Below, in pieces: positions 7,209 to 12,891 of a stretch of DNA of 14,005 nucleotides; positions within the stretch are counted from its first letter, which is position 1; each line of letters opens with the position of its first letter. The notes beneath the pieces were generated by a model. The model did no database searches. It saw only the letters and a program-made list of their open reading frames with translations, and had not been told where the DNA came from. The position numbers were made by a program, and so were the translations under genes. Source of the stretch: DASUFH01 sp036274645 (GTDB taxonomy: Bacteria; Acidobacteriota; Terriglobia; 20CM-2-55-15); the NCBI GenBank assembly GCA_036274645.1, contig DASUFH010000300.1:1-14005 (forward strand). The letters run 5' to 3'.

Positions 7209-7290
7209 TTCTCACGCAACCTTCTTACGCAACCCGTCTCACGCAACCCTTCTCACGCAACCCTTCTCACGCAACCCTTCTTCGCAACCC
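7209..7290. repeat. Tandem array of a 14-bp unit, six copies
   Basis: Consensus TTCTCACGCAACCC. Units: 7209-7221 (13 bp), 7222-7235, 7236-7249, 7250-7263, 7264-7277, 7278-7290 (13 bp). Units 4 and 5 are identical; the others differ by one or two positions. A period of 14 excludes a continuous coding repeat. It fills the gap between two convergent genes, ending at 7185 (plus) and 7295 (minus). Confidence 0.92.
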
Positions 7291-7294
7291 GTCG

Positions 7295-7720
7295 TCAGGC
7301 AGCGAGCGGAAGGGAACCGACGTCGCCGTCGTTCTCCTGATCGGCAGCCCGTCGCGCGGCGCTTTCGGAGAGCGTGTTCAGCGCCTGCTGGATACCGAGC
7401 ACCCGTTCCCGCAATATCGCTTCCCGGGTGGCTATCGCAAAATCAATCGCCTCGAGATGATCAATGAACTCGGGACGAATTGCGCCTGTATGCGGATCCC
7501 GGCCCGCGGCAATCAGCGCGACATGCTCTTCTCGCAGTCTCGCAAGCTGACGATCGGTGTATTCCGCCGAGCGGGCCTCAGCGAGCCTGGCCATCAGGTC
7601 CCGGCGCGCCGCGACTAAATCGCCGGACCATTCGTCCCCGCCCTCTTTTCCCGGAGGGGCCTGATCGACCAGAGTCAACCGGACCCTGTTGTTGGTGTTG
7701 TCTTCAGTCTTTCTGGACAT
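7295..7720 (-). CDS. Hypothetical helical protein
   Basis: 141 aa, family not recognised. Seen: no signal peptide; a polar N-terminus (SRKTEDNTNNRV), then RLTLVDQAPPGKEGGDEWSG, followed by long amphipathic helices with many Arg/Glu/Ala: LVAARRDLMARLAEARSAEYTDRQLARLREEHVALIAAG and PEFIDHLEAIDFAIATREAILRERVLGIQQALNTL. This suggests a small coiled-coil or helical-bundle cytosolic protein. The start at 7720 has GGAAG about eight bases upstream; an in-frame ATG at 7786 would add 22 residues of less coding-like sequence. It is convergent with the membrane protein at 6724, with the 14-bp tandem array directly behind its stop. Codon pattern and amino-acid composition favour this strand over the overlapping plus-strand frame. 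Confidence 0.6.
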   Translation of the reverse strand: MSRKTEDNTNNRVRLTLVDQAPPGKEGGDEWSGDLVAARRDLMARLAEARSAEYTDRQLARLREEHVALIAAGRDPHTGAIRPEFIDHLEAIDFAIATREAILRERVLGIQQALNTLSESAARRAADQENDGDVGSLPLAA

Positions 7721-7818
7721 CTGCCTGCTTCCCCATTCCCTTGCCTGGAGCCAGCAGGACGAGGTCCTCTGCGCGGCCATGGACAAGCGGTTTTCAGCTG
7801 AAACTTAGGATCAAATAT

Positions 7819-8076
7819 ATGCGGGAAAAACAGATTAACCAGAGGGCCGGTGACTGGAATTCGGCAACAACAGAATGGGGCGCCCGCCTGTTCAATATCG
7901 AAACACTTATTAAGGACGAAAAAAATCGGGAGCCCCAAAAACACCCGGGACGGACTACCCGGTTCTTCAAGGCTCCCGGAGCGATGGCGAGAAAGTTCCA
8001 AAAACAAAAAGGTGAATCACTGAACGGAGCGAAGAAAGAAACCCTGTCGAGACATAGTTCAAGGGTTCCGCAATAA
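7819..8076 (+). CDS. Possible small basic protein (weak)
   Basis: An 85-codon frame starting at ATG 7819 with AGGA eight bases upstream. The product is Lys/Arg/Gln-rich: REKQINQRAGDWNSATTEWG, then LIKDEKNREPQKHPGRTTRF and MARKFQKQKGESLNGAKKE. No family is recognised and no motif stands out. The segment is visibly more AT-rich than its neighbours, which could mean a recently acquired piece or simply non-coding DNA. The frame contains the hairpin at 7927-7978. Treat as hypothetical. Confidence 0.28.
   Translation: MREKQINQRAGDWNSATTEWGARLFNIETLIKDEKNREPQKHPGRTTRFFKAPGAMARKFQKQKGESLNGAKKETLSRHSSRVPQ
7927..7978. repeat. Nested inverted repeat
   Basis: Outer arms CGGGAGCC (7927-7934) and GGCTCCCG (7971-7978) enclose inner arms CCGGG (7945-7949) and CCCGG (7958-7962). 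No T-run follows on either strand, so it is not an obvious terminator; it could be a structured RNA element. Confidence 0.5.
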
Positions 8077-8269
8077 GGAGAAAATAGTAGCCGCGCATGG
8101 CTCCAATTCAAGCTCGCAAAACTACCGGTTGCTCCAGATGGATGCCTTGAACCGCATGTCCAGGATCATCGCCGCTGAAAAAGATGTATTTTCTCCCGCT
8201 TCAATTGCTCTTCAGACCGACGAAACTCCATCGATAGATCCGTCGACACCCAATAAAGGGGGAAACCGA

Positions 8270-8473
8270 ATGCAGAAGTGGGAATACGCAGTGAAGACGG
8301 TTTCGGAAACGACGATCATGGACCAGCCGGAGCCTGGAACCCGACTCCAGGAACACGGCAACGGATTGCTGACCAGCGACTATGGTGTCGATGGCTGGGA
8401 ACTGATCTCGGTGCTGCCCTCCGAACGCGGAGGACTCTTTCACCTCTTTTTCAAACGGCCGAAGACCGACTGA
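8270..8473 (+). CDS. DUF4177-like small protein
   Basis: 67 aa, cytosolic (no signal peptide). Seen: MQKWEYAVKTV at the N-terminus, then YGVDGWELISVLPSERGGLFHLFFKRPK at the C-terminus. The order W-E-Y ... G-x-x-G-W-E-L-x-S-V ... FKRP is that of the short DUF4177 proteins, whose role is unknown. The central TTIMDQPEPGTRLQEHGNGLL replaces the usual shorter linker. The start at 8270 is preferred over an in-frame ATG at 8129 because AGGGGGA lies about seven bases upstream and the family begins at the WEY motif. No partner gene is evident. Confidence 0.72.
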   Translation: MQKWEYAVKTVSETTIMDQPEPGTRLQEHGNGLLTSDYGVDGWELISVLPSERGGLFHLFFKRPKTD

Positions 8474-8529
8474 TCGCCGGCGGGTTCACAATCCGGGCCA
8501 CGAAGCCCCTTGCCCTGACCATACGGCGC

Positions 8530-8662
8530 CGTTACCCGAACGCCAGGCCGAGGACTTCGAGGAAAAGAAAGGCGCCCAGATCTTACCGATGAGCGGATCG
8601 CTCGCATCAACGCGGCCATGGACGCCGGCGCTGTGGAACCGGCGCAGGCTCCGAGAGGATGA
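8530..8662 (+). pseudogene. Frameshifted remnant of a small gene
   Basis: Two adjacent plus-strand frames read like one protein broken by a single frameshift near 8582-8587. The first reads PLPERQAEDFEEKKGAQIL; after the shift comes TDERIARINAAMDAGAVEPA and a stop at 8660-8662. Both halves are helix-prone and charged, unlike the surrounding frames. No start codon with a ribosome site is seen upstream. Family unknown. The rest of 8474-8855 shows no gene. Confidence 0.3.
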
Positions 8663-8855
8663 GAGTCCACATCCATCCCGAAGCGGATACCGCCGATGCC
8701 ATGAGGGAAGGGTCTTGAGATTGTAAATGGCGCCTCGGTACTTCACACTTTTTCCGACCACAAACATGTCCCGGCAATAATCTCGCCGCCTGGAGGGACC
8801 GTTGATTCATTTCGGGCATCAGCGGTCTTTTTCACTTTAAGGAGGCAAACCATTT
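8663..8855. other. Gap without a recognisable gene
   Basis: No supported reading frame. The right end carries AAGGAGG (about 8839-8846), the ribosome site of the next gene; no convincing promoter was found by eye. Confidence 0.4.
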
Positions 8856-9356
8856 ATGAAGGGAATCCGCTTTGGCGCTGTGGTGGTCGCTCTGCTCGTT
8901 GGTAGCTCCGCCTTTGCAATGCAGGGGCGGGGACGGGGTGGAGGCGCTCCTGGAGGGATTGGCGGTTCGTCCAATTCCGGAAGGGGCGGCAGCCGGGGAA
9001 ACGCTCCGGCCTCTCTGCCTTCAAACCCAGGCGCACGGTCGACCAATCGGGGCAATTCCTCATCGGCCGGAAAGTCCGAAGAGCATAAACCGGATTCGGC
9101 GGGTCCAAAGGATGCGATGGGTTTCAAGAACTACGGACAGTACATGGCAGCCAGGCATGCGTCCGATGAAATCGGCATTCCCCTGGAGGACCTCAAGACG
9201 GCCATGGTTGATGACGGCCTATCGCTCGGCGACGCTATTCACAAATACCGTCCGAATATGAGCAGCAAGGACGTGGACGCAGCAACGAAGAAAGCTGAAG
9301 ACGCCGGGAAGAAAGCCGATGAAGAGAAGAAGAAGGGCAACAAGCCGGCCGAATAG
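8856..9356 (+). CDS. Secreted Gly-rich protein with conserved helical domain, unknown function
   Basis: 166 aa. Seen: signal peptide (1-21, ending SSAFA), a Gly/Arg/Ser-rich flexible region (23-75: GRGRGGGAPGGIGGSSNSG and onward), a short conserved-looking helical domain FKNYGQYMAARHASDEIGIP followed by LEDLKTAMVDDGLSLGDAIHKYRPN (about 90-134), and a highly charged Lys/Glu/Ala tail (146-166). I have seen similar FKNYGQY...LGI....LK..M....SLG.AI..L.P domains in exported acidobacterial proteins, but know no function. A strong AAGGAGG lies about ten bases before the ATG, and a good terminator follows about 90 bp after the stop, so it is probably a monocistronic, well-expressed gene. Confidence 0.78.
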   Translation: MKGIRFGAVVVALLVGSSAFAMQGRGRGGGAPGGIGGSSNSGRGGSRGNAPASLPSNPGARSTNRGNSSSAGKSEEHKPDSAGPKDAMGFKNYGQYMAARHASDEIGIPLEDLKTAMVDDGLSLGDAIHKYRPNMSSKDVDAATKKAEDAGKKADEEKKKGNKPAE

Positions 9357-9443
9357 CAGCGTATCGCCAGGCCCTGCGCGAGGGTGTAGCCTTAGCGCCA
9401 CACAACCCGCGATCCCCATGGAAGTGGGGAGCGACAAAGAGAG

Positions 9444-9470
9444 ACCGCCCTCCGGGCGGTTTCCTTTTTT
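9444..9470 (+). terminator. Rho-independent terminator
   Basis: Stem ACCGCCC (9444-9450), loop TCC, stem GGGCGGT (9454-9460), then TTCCTTTTTT. A second small hairpin, TCCCCA with TGGGGA (9413-9430), lies just before it. It terminates the gene at 8856-9356. Confidence 0.85.
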
Positions 9471-9696
9471 GCGGCACAGACGTGACGCGGCCGCACATTC
9501 CGGCCGTACCCGGCAAGCCTGGGCCTCCGAGTCGAGCCTGCAAACGAACGTGGCGCGGTTCGATTGGGCATCCGCCTGAAAGGCATCTCGCATCTCTATT
9601 GCGCTCGGTAACAAGCGCGATCATCAAAACACGGCCGACGTTCCGATCGATGCTGTTGGAGCCTACCGGCGCGAGGAACGATTCGCCACGCGTGCG
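9471..9696. other. Gap without a recognisable gene
   Basis: Several short open frames on both strands, none with a ribosome site plus plausible protein composition. Nothing else recognised. Confidence 0.4.
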
Positions 9697-9948
9697 CTAC
9701 TGAGTCAGGACATAGCAAATCGGTGTGTAGGGGTTGACTCCAGATTGGCCCGAGACGCACTGAAAACCCTGAATCTTCTCTCGGGTGGATCGGAGCCTGA
9801 TCGTTGTGATGTCGCCGCCTTCGGCTCTATAAACATTGACGATCGGAGGGGATACGGTCTGCGCCTCCGCTGGCACGGCGCGGTGAACCAGCACATCGTA
9901 GGCAACGGCCGTCAGCGTAATCAGGCACAGCGCGTAGATCTTTTTCAT
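9697..9948 (-). CDS. Small exported protein, unknown function
   Basis: 83 aa. Seen: MKKIYALCLITLTAVAYDVL forms a basic-then-hydrophobic signal, with a likely cleavage after AVPAEAQ (about residue 31). The mature part of roughly 52 residues contains PPIVNVYRAEGGDITTIRLR and ends FQCVSGQSGVNPYTPICYVL, with a Cys pair ten residues apart that could form a disulfide in the periplasm. The start at 9948 is chosen because it begins the signal peptide; only a weak AGGT precedes it. The frame is open upstream to 10104 but that extension is Pro/Gly-rich and shadow-like. No family recognised. Confidence 0.58.
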   Translation of the reverse strand: MKKIYALCLITLTAVAYDVLVHRAVPAEAQTVSPPIVNVYRAEGGDITTIRLRSTREKIQGFQCVSGQSGVNPYTPICYVLTQ

Positions 9949-10185
9949 CGGACCTACCAGCGCTAACGGTCCGAAGATGAACGCGAGAGCTGGGCCTGAG
10001 GGGTCTACGAACTGAGCGACTTTGGGAAGGGAAGATAACCTGACGTCGGACCATCCTGACGGCTTAGGGAAAGGGCCCCGGGCACCCCGGGCCATTGGCA
10101 TCATGGGCTCACCATTCGGTCAGAGTTTTTTCGGTCACCTCCCGCCGACATCGCGGGACACCGCGGCGGCGTCTCCAGCACGTAA

Positions 10186-10336
10186 TCCCGTAATCCGTCA
10201 CCTTCGGTCGTTCCCGGTGACCTCGTCGAGCAGGTTGTCGAACGGTATTTCGAGGATCTGGCGATGCTGATTGAAGCGGCGACAGGGAAGAAGGGACCGC
10301 TCGCAGCAGGAGATTTAGTGGGCCGGTTCGGTCCAG
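10186..10336 (+). pseudogene. Possible C-terminal gene remnant, cupin-tail-like
   Basis: After a stop at 10183-10185, the plus frame reads DLVEQVVERYFEDLAMLIEA, then ATGKKGPLAAGDLVGRFG. The YFEDLA.L ... DL..RFG pattern resembles the C-terminal helices of small cupin-domain proteins, but no cupin barrel and no start precede it. Its end overlaps the antisense gene at 10315-10668, so it is probably a leftover fragment. Resemblance judged from memory only. Confidence 0.22.
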
Positions 10337-10668
10337 ATGATTCCTGGCATCGCTTTCCCGTTCACCGTCAAATCAGTGGCGATTGCGGCGTTCGGAAGCA
10401 GCTTCGATGGATGACCGCTAACACTGACATCATCACCAATCTTGAAAAACTTCTTTTGTGCCAAGAACTTTGTGCCCAATTCAAAGGTAAACTGCTTCAC
10501 GGTCCCATCGGTTGCTTTGGTATCAACCACCATGGAGGTCTTGTCCAGCCTCGCAATCTTTCCCACAATGGAAACCGATTGGGACGCATCGAAGTCACCG
10601 CTCTGCGCCATTGTGTGAGACGCCAGAAGTAGCGCCATTCCCGCAGCGAGAGTCAACCGAGTGAACAT
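10315..10668 (-). CDS. Small exported beta-barrel-like protein
   Basis: 117 aa. Seen: signal peptide MFTRLTLAAGMALLLASHTMAQ (1-22). The mature domain reads VSIVGKIARLDKTSMVVDTK, FTFELGTKFLAQKKFFKIGDDVSVSGHPSKLLPNAAIATDLTVNGK (continuous in the product), and a short tail. The GKI..LD...MVV ... KIGD.VSVSGH.SK..P....ATDLTVNGK layout is that of a small OB-like barrel, similar in architecture to DUF6152/DUF5666-type exported proteins; I cannot assign the family firmly. GAGG lies about eight bases before the ATG. It is oriented like the exported gene at 9697 but over 350 bp away, so independent transcription is likely. Confidence 0.7.
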   Translation of the reverse strand: MFTRLTLAAGMALLLASHTMAQSGDFDASQSVSIVGKIARLDKTSMVVDTKATDGTVKQFTFELGTKFLAQKKFFKIGDDVSVSGHPSKLLPNAAIATDLTVNGKAMPGIIWTEPAH

Positions 10669-10694
10669 TGTTTTGGCCTCCGACGTGGGGCAAG

Positions 10695-10721
10695 ATTATC
10701 AATTTGACGCTAACCTGTAAA
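10695..10721 (-). promoter_or_regulatory. Possible promoter of the exported protein gene at 10668
   Basis: Minus strand TTTACA (10721-10716) and GATAAT (10700-10695), each 5 of 6 to consensus. The spacer is short (15 bp), which lowers confidence. Confidence 0.35.
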
Positions 10722-10773
10722 CTGAGACAGTGTACCCCCTCTGTCCGTTACCACTATTGAATCTTTGCAATGC

Positions 10774-10991
10774 TTATCTGCGCCTCAAATCATCCAGCGC
10801 CGCCCGGAGCACCTCTTTCCAGCGCCGCTCCATGTCTTCGTAGGTTCCATCGACGACTTCGGCCGACGTATTCAGCTCCGGCCATGGTGAGCGCCTTGAC
10901 GCGGTGGAAGCCATCACAGAGACCCCACTTCCGCGGCAACCTCGTTAATGGTCAGCGGCTGCGCTTTCGGTGCTCCATTCTGTTCAGACAT
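10774..10991 (-). pseudogene. Frameshifted ParB-like small gene
   Basis: A well-formed start (GGAGGAATGC directly before ATG 10991) opens MSEQNGAPKAQPLTINEVAA and hits TGA after 25 codons. The sequence continues in a second frame as LCDGFHRVKALTMAGAEYVG, and in a third as EVVDGTYEDMERRWKEVLRA followed by ALDDLRRR and TAA (10776-10774). The DGFHRVKAL..AG....EVVDGTYED pattern resembles the core of ParB/Spo0J-like nuclease domains (G-x-H-R-x-x-A, then a short beta-strand). At about 72 codons the whole is far smaller than a ParB, so it is either a tiny derived gene or a decayed piece. It follows a hairpin and lies in the mobile-element zone. Confidence 0.38.
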
Positions 10992-11013
10992 GCATTCCTC
11001 CAGAAGAAAGTGA

Positions 11014-11033
11014 AGGCCCGGCGAACCGGGCCT
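11014..11033. terminator. Perfect GC-rich hairpin, possible terminator on the minus strand
   Basis: Eight-bp stem AGGCCCGG/CCGGGCCT with a TTCG tetraloop when read on the minus strand. The following minus-strand bases, TCACTTTCTTC, are only moderately T-rich. It lies between the stop at 11046 and the ribosome site of the fragment at 10991. Confidence 0.45.
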
Positions 11034-11045
11034 GTTGGGTTAGGG

Positions 11046-11273
11046 TTAGGCGGGCTCCAATTCGTCTTCACTGTCGGCGAGGCGCAGGCGAAGGTCGATA
11101 GCAGGCGGTGGCGTTCCCTCGGCCCTGTTCCTTACCTCCCCAATGACCTCCCGAAAACGGTTCGCGATACCTCGCAAAAGGGAAAGAACTCCATTCCGGA
11201 CCCGATCTTTCTCGGTGCCGGAAAAATCATCTGGGAGAATAGCGCCCAGGTCGGGCGCGGCGAGCGAGGGCAT
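11046..11273 (-). CDS. C-terminal fragment of an unknown protein (weak)
   Basis: A 75-codon minus-strand frame from ATG 11273 whose second half looks coding: DRVRNGVLSLLRGIANRFRE, VIGEVRNRAEGTPPPAIDLR, LRLADSEDELEPA. It is helix-rich and acidic at the C-terminus. The first part overlaps, in antisense, the region just before the recombinase remnant, and no Shine-Dalgarno precedes the ATG, so the true gene may have been cut when the recombinase-bearing element arrived. A hairpin follows its stop. Family not recognised; phage-like origin is only a guess. Confidence 0.3.
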   Translation of the reverse strand: MPSLAAPDLGAILPDDFSGTEKDRVRNGVLSLLRGIANRFREVIGEVRNRAEGTPPPAIDLRLRLADSEDELEPA

Positions 11274-11279
11274 GTCGAC

Positions 11280-11546
11280 ATGGACAACTGGAGGAACCGG
11301 ATTTACTGGAAGGCCTGCAAGAAGGCCAATATACGACGACGCCGACTCCACGACACCCGACACACGTTCGCATCGATTCTTCTCTCGAACGGCGAATCCC
11401 TGAAGTATGTGTCCTCGCAACTCGGGCACGCTTCGATCCGGATGACCGCGGATGTTTATGGGCATCTTGAGGTCCGGTCGAATCGTGCGGCGGTGGATCG
11501 ATTACCCACTCTCGCAAATAATCGACCCCGAGAGGCTGTCAGATGA
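11280..11546 (+). pseudogene. Tyrosine recombinase (phage-type integrase), C-terminal catalytic remnant
   Basis: 88 codons from an internal Met align by eye with the last part of tyrosine integrases: MDNWRNRIYWKACKKANIRR, then LHDTRHTFAS (box II H-x-x-R), QLGHAS (catalytic His) and VYGHL (nucleophile Tyr, residue 60 of this fragment). The core-binding domain and the first catalytic Arg, normally about 250 further residues, are missing. The frame stays open upstream to 10770, but that part reads as shadow of other material. It is therefore 5'-truncated and inactive as an integrase. Its stop overlaps the start of the next gene by four bases (ATGA), a spacing that suggests the downstream gene was once co-translated with the integrase. 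Confidence 0.8.
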
Positions 11547-12595
11547 GCCGACCTCCTCCACTTTCGCTCAAGCACTTGCTCCTTCGGATTGATATGGGCG
11601 AGGAGACTTCAGCGGAAGACCTGATGACTGTCTTGGGCCCTCTCGTCGGCGAGCGGACGGACATCAGAGATATCGATCATGCTGTCCTGCCAGATTTTTC
11701 AGCCGTTCCTTACTTTGCGCTTATCGAACTCGTTGACCGTTGGAACAGCATTTCAAGAGACAGGCCAATCGGAGGAAGCGAGAAGTACATTGACGACCAA
11801 AAGGTTCGTTACCTAGACGAGGTCCGGACGATGCAGAGGTCTATGGCCGATTTCAAAAACCTGCCGAGGATATTCACTTCGGAATGGTTCGACTCTGTAA
11901 TTGACGAGGTGATTCGCTGGGACGGACGGTCTCCGTTCCGCACCGTAAGCCACGGAGCATTTATCACCCATCTTCAGTTCGGGGTCGGCTCCGATGGGTT
12001 GCTGTATCGGCTCGACGAGGCCTTTTCAAAAATCACTGAGGCATCCCAGCGCCGCGCAGTGATGAAGAAGCTTCGGGATATGGGCGGGAACCTTGACGCC
12101 TACATATCCACGATCTTTGAGATTCTCGTGACTTCTCGATTTGAGCGTATTTTGGACTACGAACCGACTTTGAAATCAGGTCATCCAGAAGCGCGGGTTT
12201 TGCTCGGCGACCAAGCCTTTCTAATTGAGGCACGCGCAACGCAGGACATGGCCCCAGAACCCGAAGGAGCATTTTCCCCGGATTACCGGGGGACTATTCT
12301 GGCTGCGAAAGCCCGAGAGAAATACGAGGGTCAACTGAGTTCGGCTGCGGAGCCAGTGGTGCTCTTCTTCGGGCTCAACGCATACGTTAATCATTTCCAC
12401 GTGCATGCCATGCTCGAACGCATTCACGATGACGACAATGCGAGCGTTCTATCAGCAATCATGCTGTCAGAAACATGTCACGCGTTGAGGCTCGAGCTGT
12501 GGGTCAATCCGAAGGCCCGTTTCCCGCTGACCGAGCGGACTGTTGAGGAACTTCATCAGCTCTTTTCCGCAACCACATATCGTTCCCCTTGGTGA
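11543..12595 (+). CDS. Unknown protein with a divergent PD-(D/E)XK nuclease-like region
   Basis: 350 aa, cytosolic (no signal or membrane segment). No family recognised for the N-terminal two thirds, which are mostly helical with aromatic patches (VPYFALIELVDRW, FTSEWFDSVIDEVIRWDG). The C-terminal part reads like a restriction-endonuclease-like fold: helix AYISTIFEILVTSRFERILD (Glu193), GHPEARVLLGDQAFLIEARA (213-231) where PD...ExK would be expected, and helix AAKAREKYEGQLSSAAEPVVLFFGLNA (254-280), which resembles the K..Q...P.vl segment of that fold. The acid is Glu216 instead of Asp, and Lys of ExK is Arg231, so activity is uncertain. It overlaps the recombinase remnant by four bases and lies just beside a tRNA-Ala 3' half, so it is probably cargo of an integrated element. 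Confidence 0.72.
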   Translation: MSRPPPLSLKHLLLRIDMGEETSAEDLMTVLGPLVGERTDIRDIDHAVLPDFSAVPYFALIELVDRWNSISRDRPIGGSEKYIDDQKVRYLDEVRTMQRSMADFKNLPRIFTSEWFDSVIDEVIRWDGRSPFRTVSHGAFITHLQFGVGSDGLLYRLDEAFSKITEASQRRAVMKKLRDMGGNLDAYISTIFEILVTSRFERILDYEPTLKSGHPEARVLLGDQAFLIEARATQDMAPEPEGAFSPDYRGTILAAKAREKYEGQLSSAAEPVVLFFGLNAYVNHFHVHAMLERIHDDDNASVLSAIMLSETCHALRLELWVNPKARFPLTERTVEELHQLFSATTYRSPW

Positions 12596-12618
12596 CCTCG
12601 TGGCGCCCTATGGCGCCC

Positions 12619-12645
12619 AAAAGAAAAGACCGGAATCGCTTCCGG
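12619..12645 (-). terminator. Rho-independent terminator, minus strand
   Basis: On the minus strand, CCGGAA (12645-12640), loop GCGA, TTCCGG (12635-12630), then TCTTTTCTTTT. It lies 22 bp beyond the 3' end of the tRNA-Ala fragment and is probably the original terminator of that tRNA. It can also serve as a weak barrier for the convergent gene ending at 12595. Confidence 0.7.
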
Positions 12646-12666
12646 CCTAATTCATTGATTCTCTTA

Positions 12667-12709
12667 TGGACCTGAGGGGGTTCGAACCCCTGACCTCATG
12701 ACTGCCAGT
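12667..12709 (-). other. 3' half of tRNA-Ala(GGC), probable att site of an integrative element
   Basis: Minus strand: anticodon loop CTGGCAG (GGC = Ala), 3' anticodon strand TCATG, variable loop AGGTC, T arm AGGGG-TTCGAAC-CCCCT, acceptor CAGGTCC and discriminator A (12667). U at position 70 and A73 fit the G3:U70 alanine identity. The 5' acceptor, D arm and 5' anticodon strand are absent to the right. Half tRNAs cut in the anticodon loop are the usual product of tyrosine-integrase insertion. A 7-bp inverted repeat, TTATGGA (12664-12670) and TCCATAA (12710-12716), brackets it. Confidence 0.75.
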
Positions 12710-12752
12710 TCCATAAAGATATATAGCCTTCAATGATTTGAGTCACTTACGG

Positions 12753-12810
12753 TGGACAGAAGTTGCCAGCACTGGACAGAAAACGGCAAGCGTGGCAACT
12801 AGTGGCAACT
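12753..12810. repeat. Cluster of short direct and inverted repeats next to the att half
   Basis: TGGACAGAA occurs at 12753-12761 and 12773-12781. GTGGCAACT occurs at 12792-12800 and 12802-12810 (10-bp period, one helical turn), and its core appears inverted as AGTTGCCA at 12761-12768. Spacing suits protein binding, such as integrase arm sites or an operator for the gene at 12892. Confidence 0.6.
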
Positions 12811-12891
12811 GGAAAAATTAAACGGTGAAGTCTGACAGTGGGACCTCATGTGTCCATTCTACGGCTCACTCTTGACCCAAAAGGGGAGCTC

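Noticed and set aside
7209..7290. CRISPR array
   Set aside because: Units are 14 bp and contiguous; there are no spacers, no 23-45 bp repeat and no cas genes.
6842..7618. Plus-strand open frame of 258 codons across the 14-bp array
   Set aside because: It is a shifted frame of the 153-aa gene, then passes through the tandem array and antisense to the 141-aa gene.
10073..10093. GC-rich palindromic CCCCGGG repeats as a terminator
   Set aside because: Stem is imperfect with a mismatch and no T-run follows on either strand.
10022..10270. Plus-strand frame of 82 codons
   Set aside because: Composition and lack of ribosome site suggest non-coding; only the different frame from 10186 shows protein-like sequence.
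11037..11052. Telomere-like GGGTTAGGGTTAGG
   Set aside because: Only two copies, in a bacterial context, adjacent to a hairpin; most likely chance.
12667..12830. tRNA interrupted by an intron in the anticodon loop
   Set aside because: No 5' tRNA half is found within the visible downstream sequence on the minus strand and no group I core is apparent; an att half with retained terminator explains it better.
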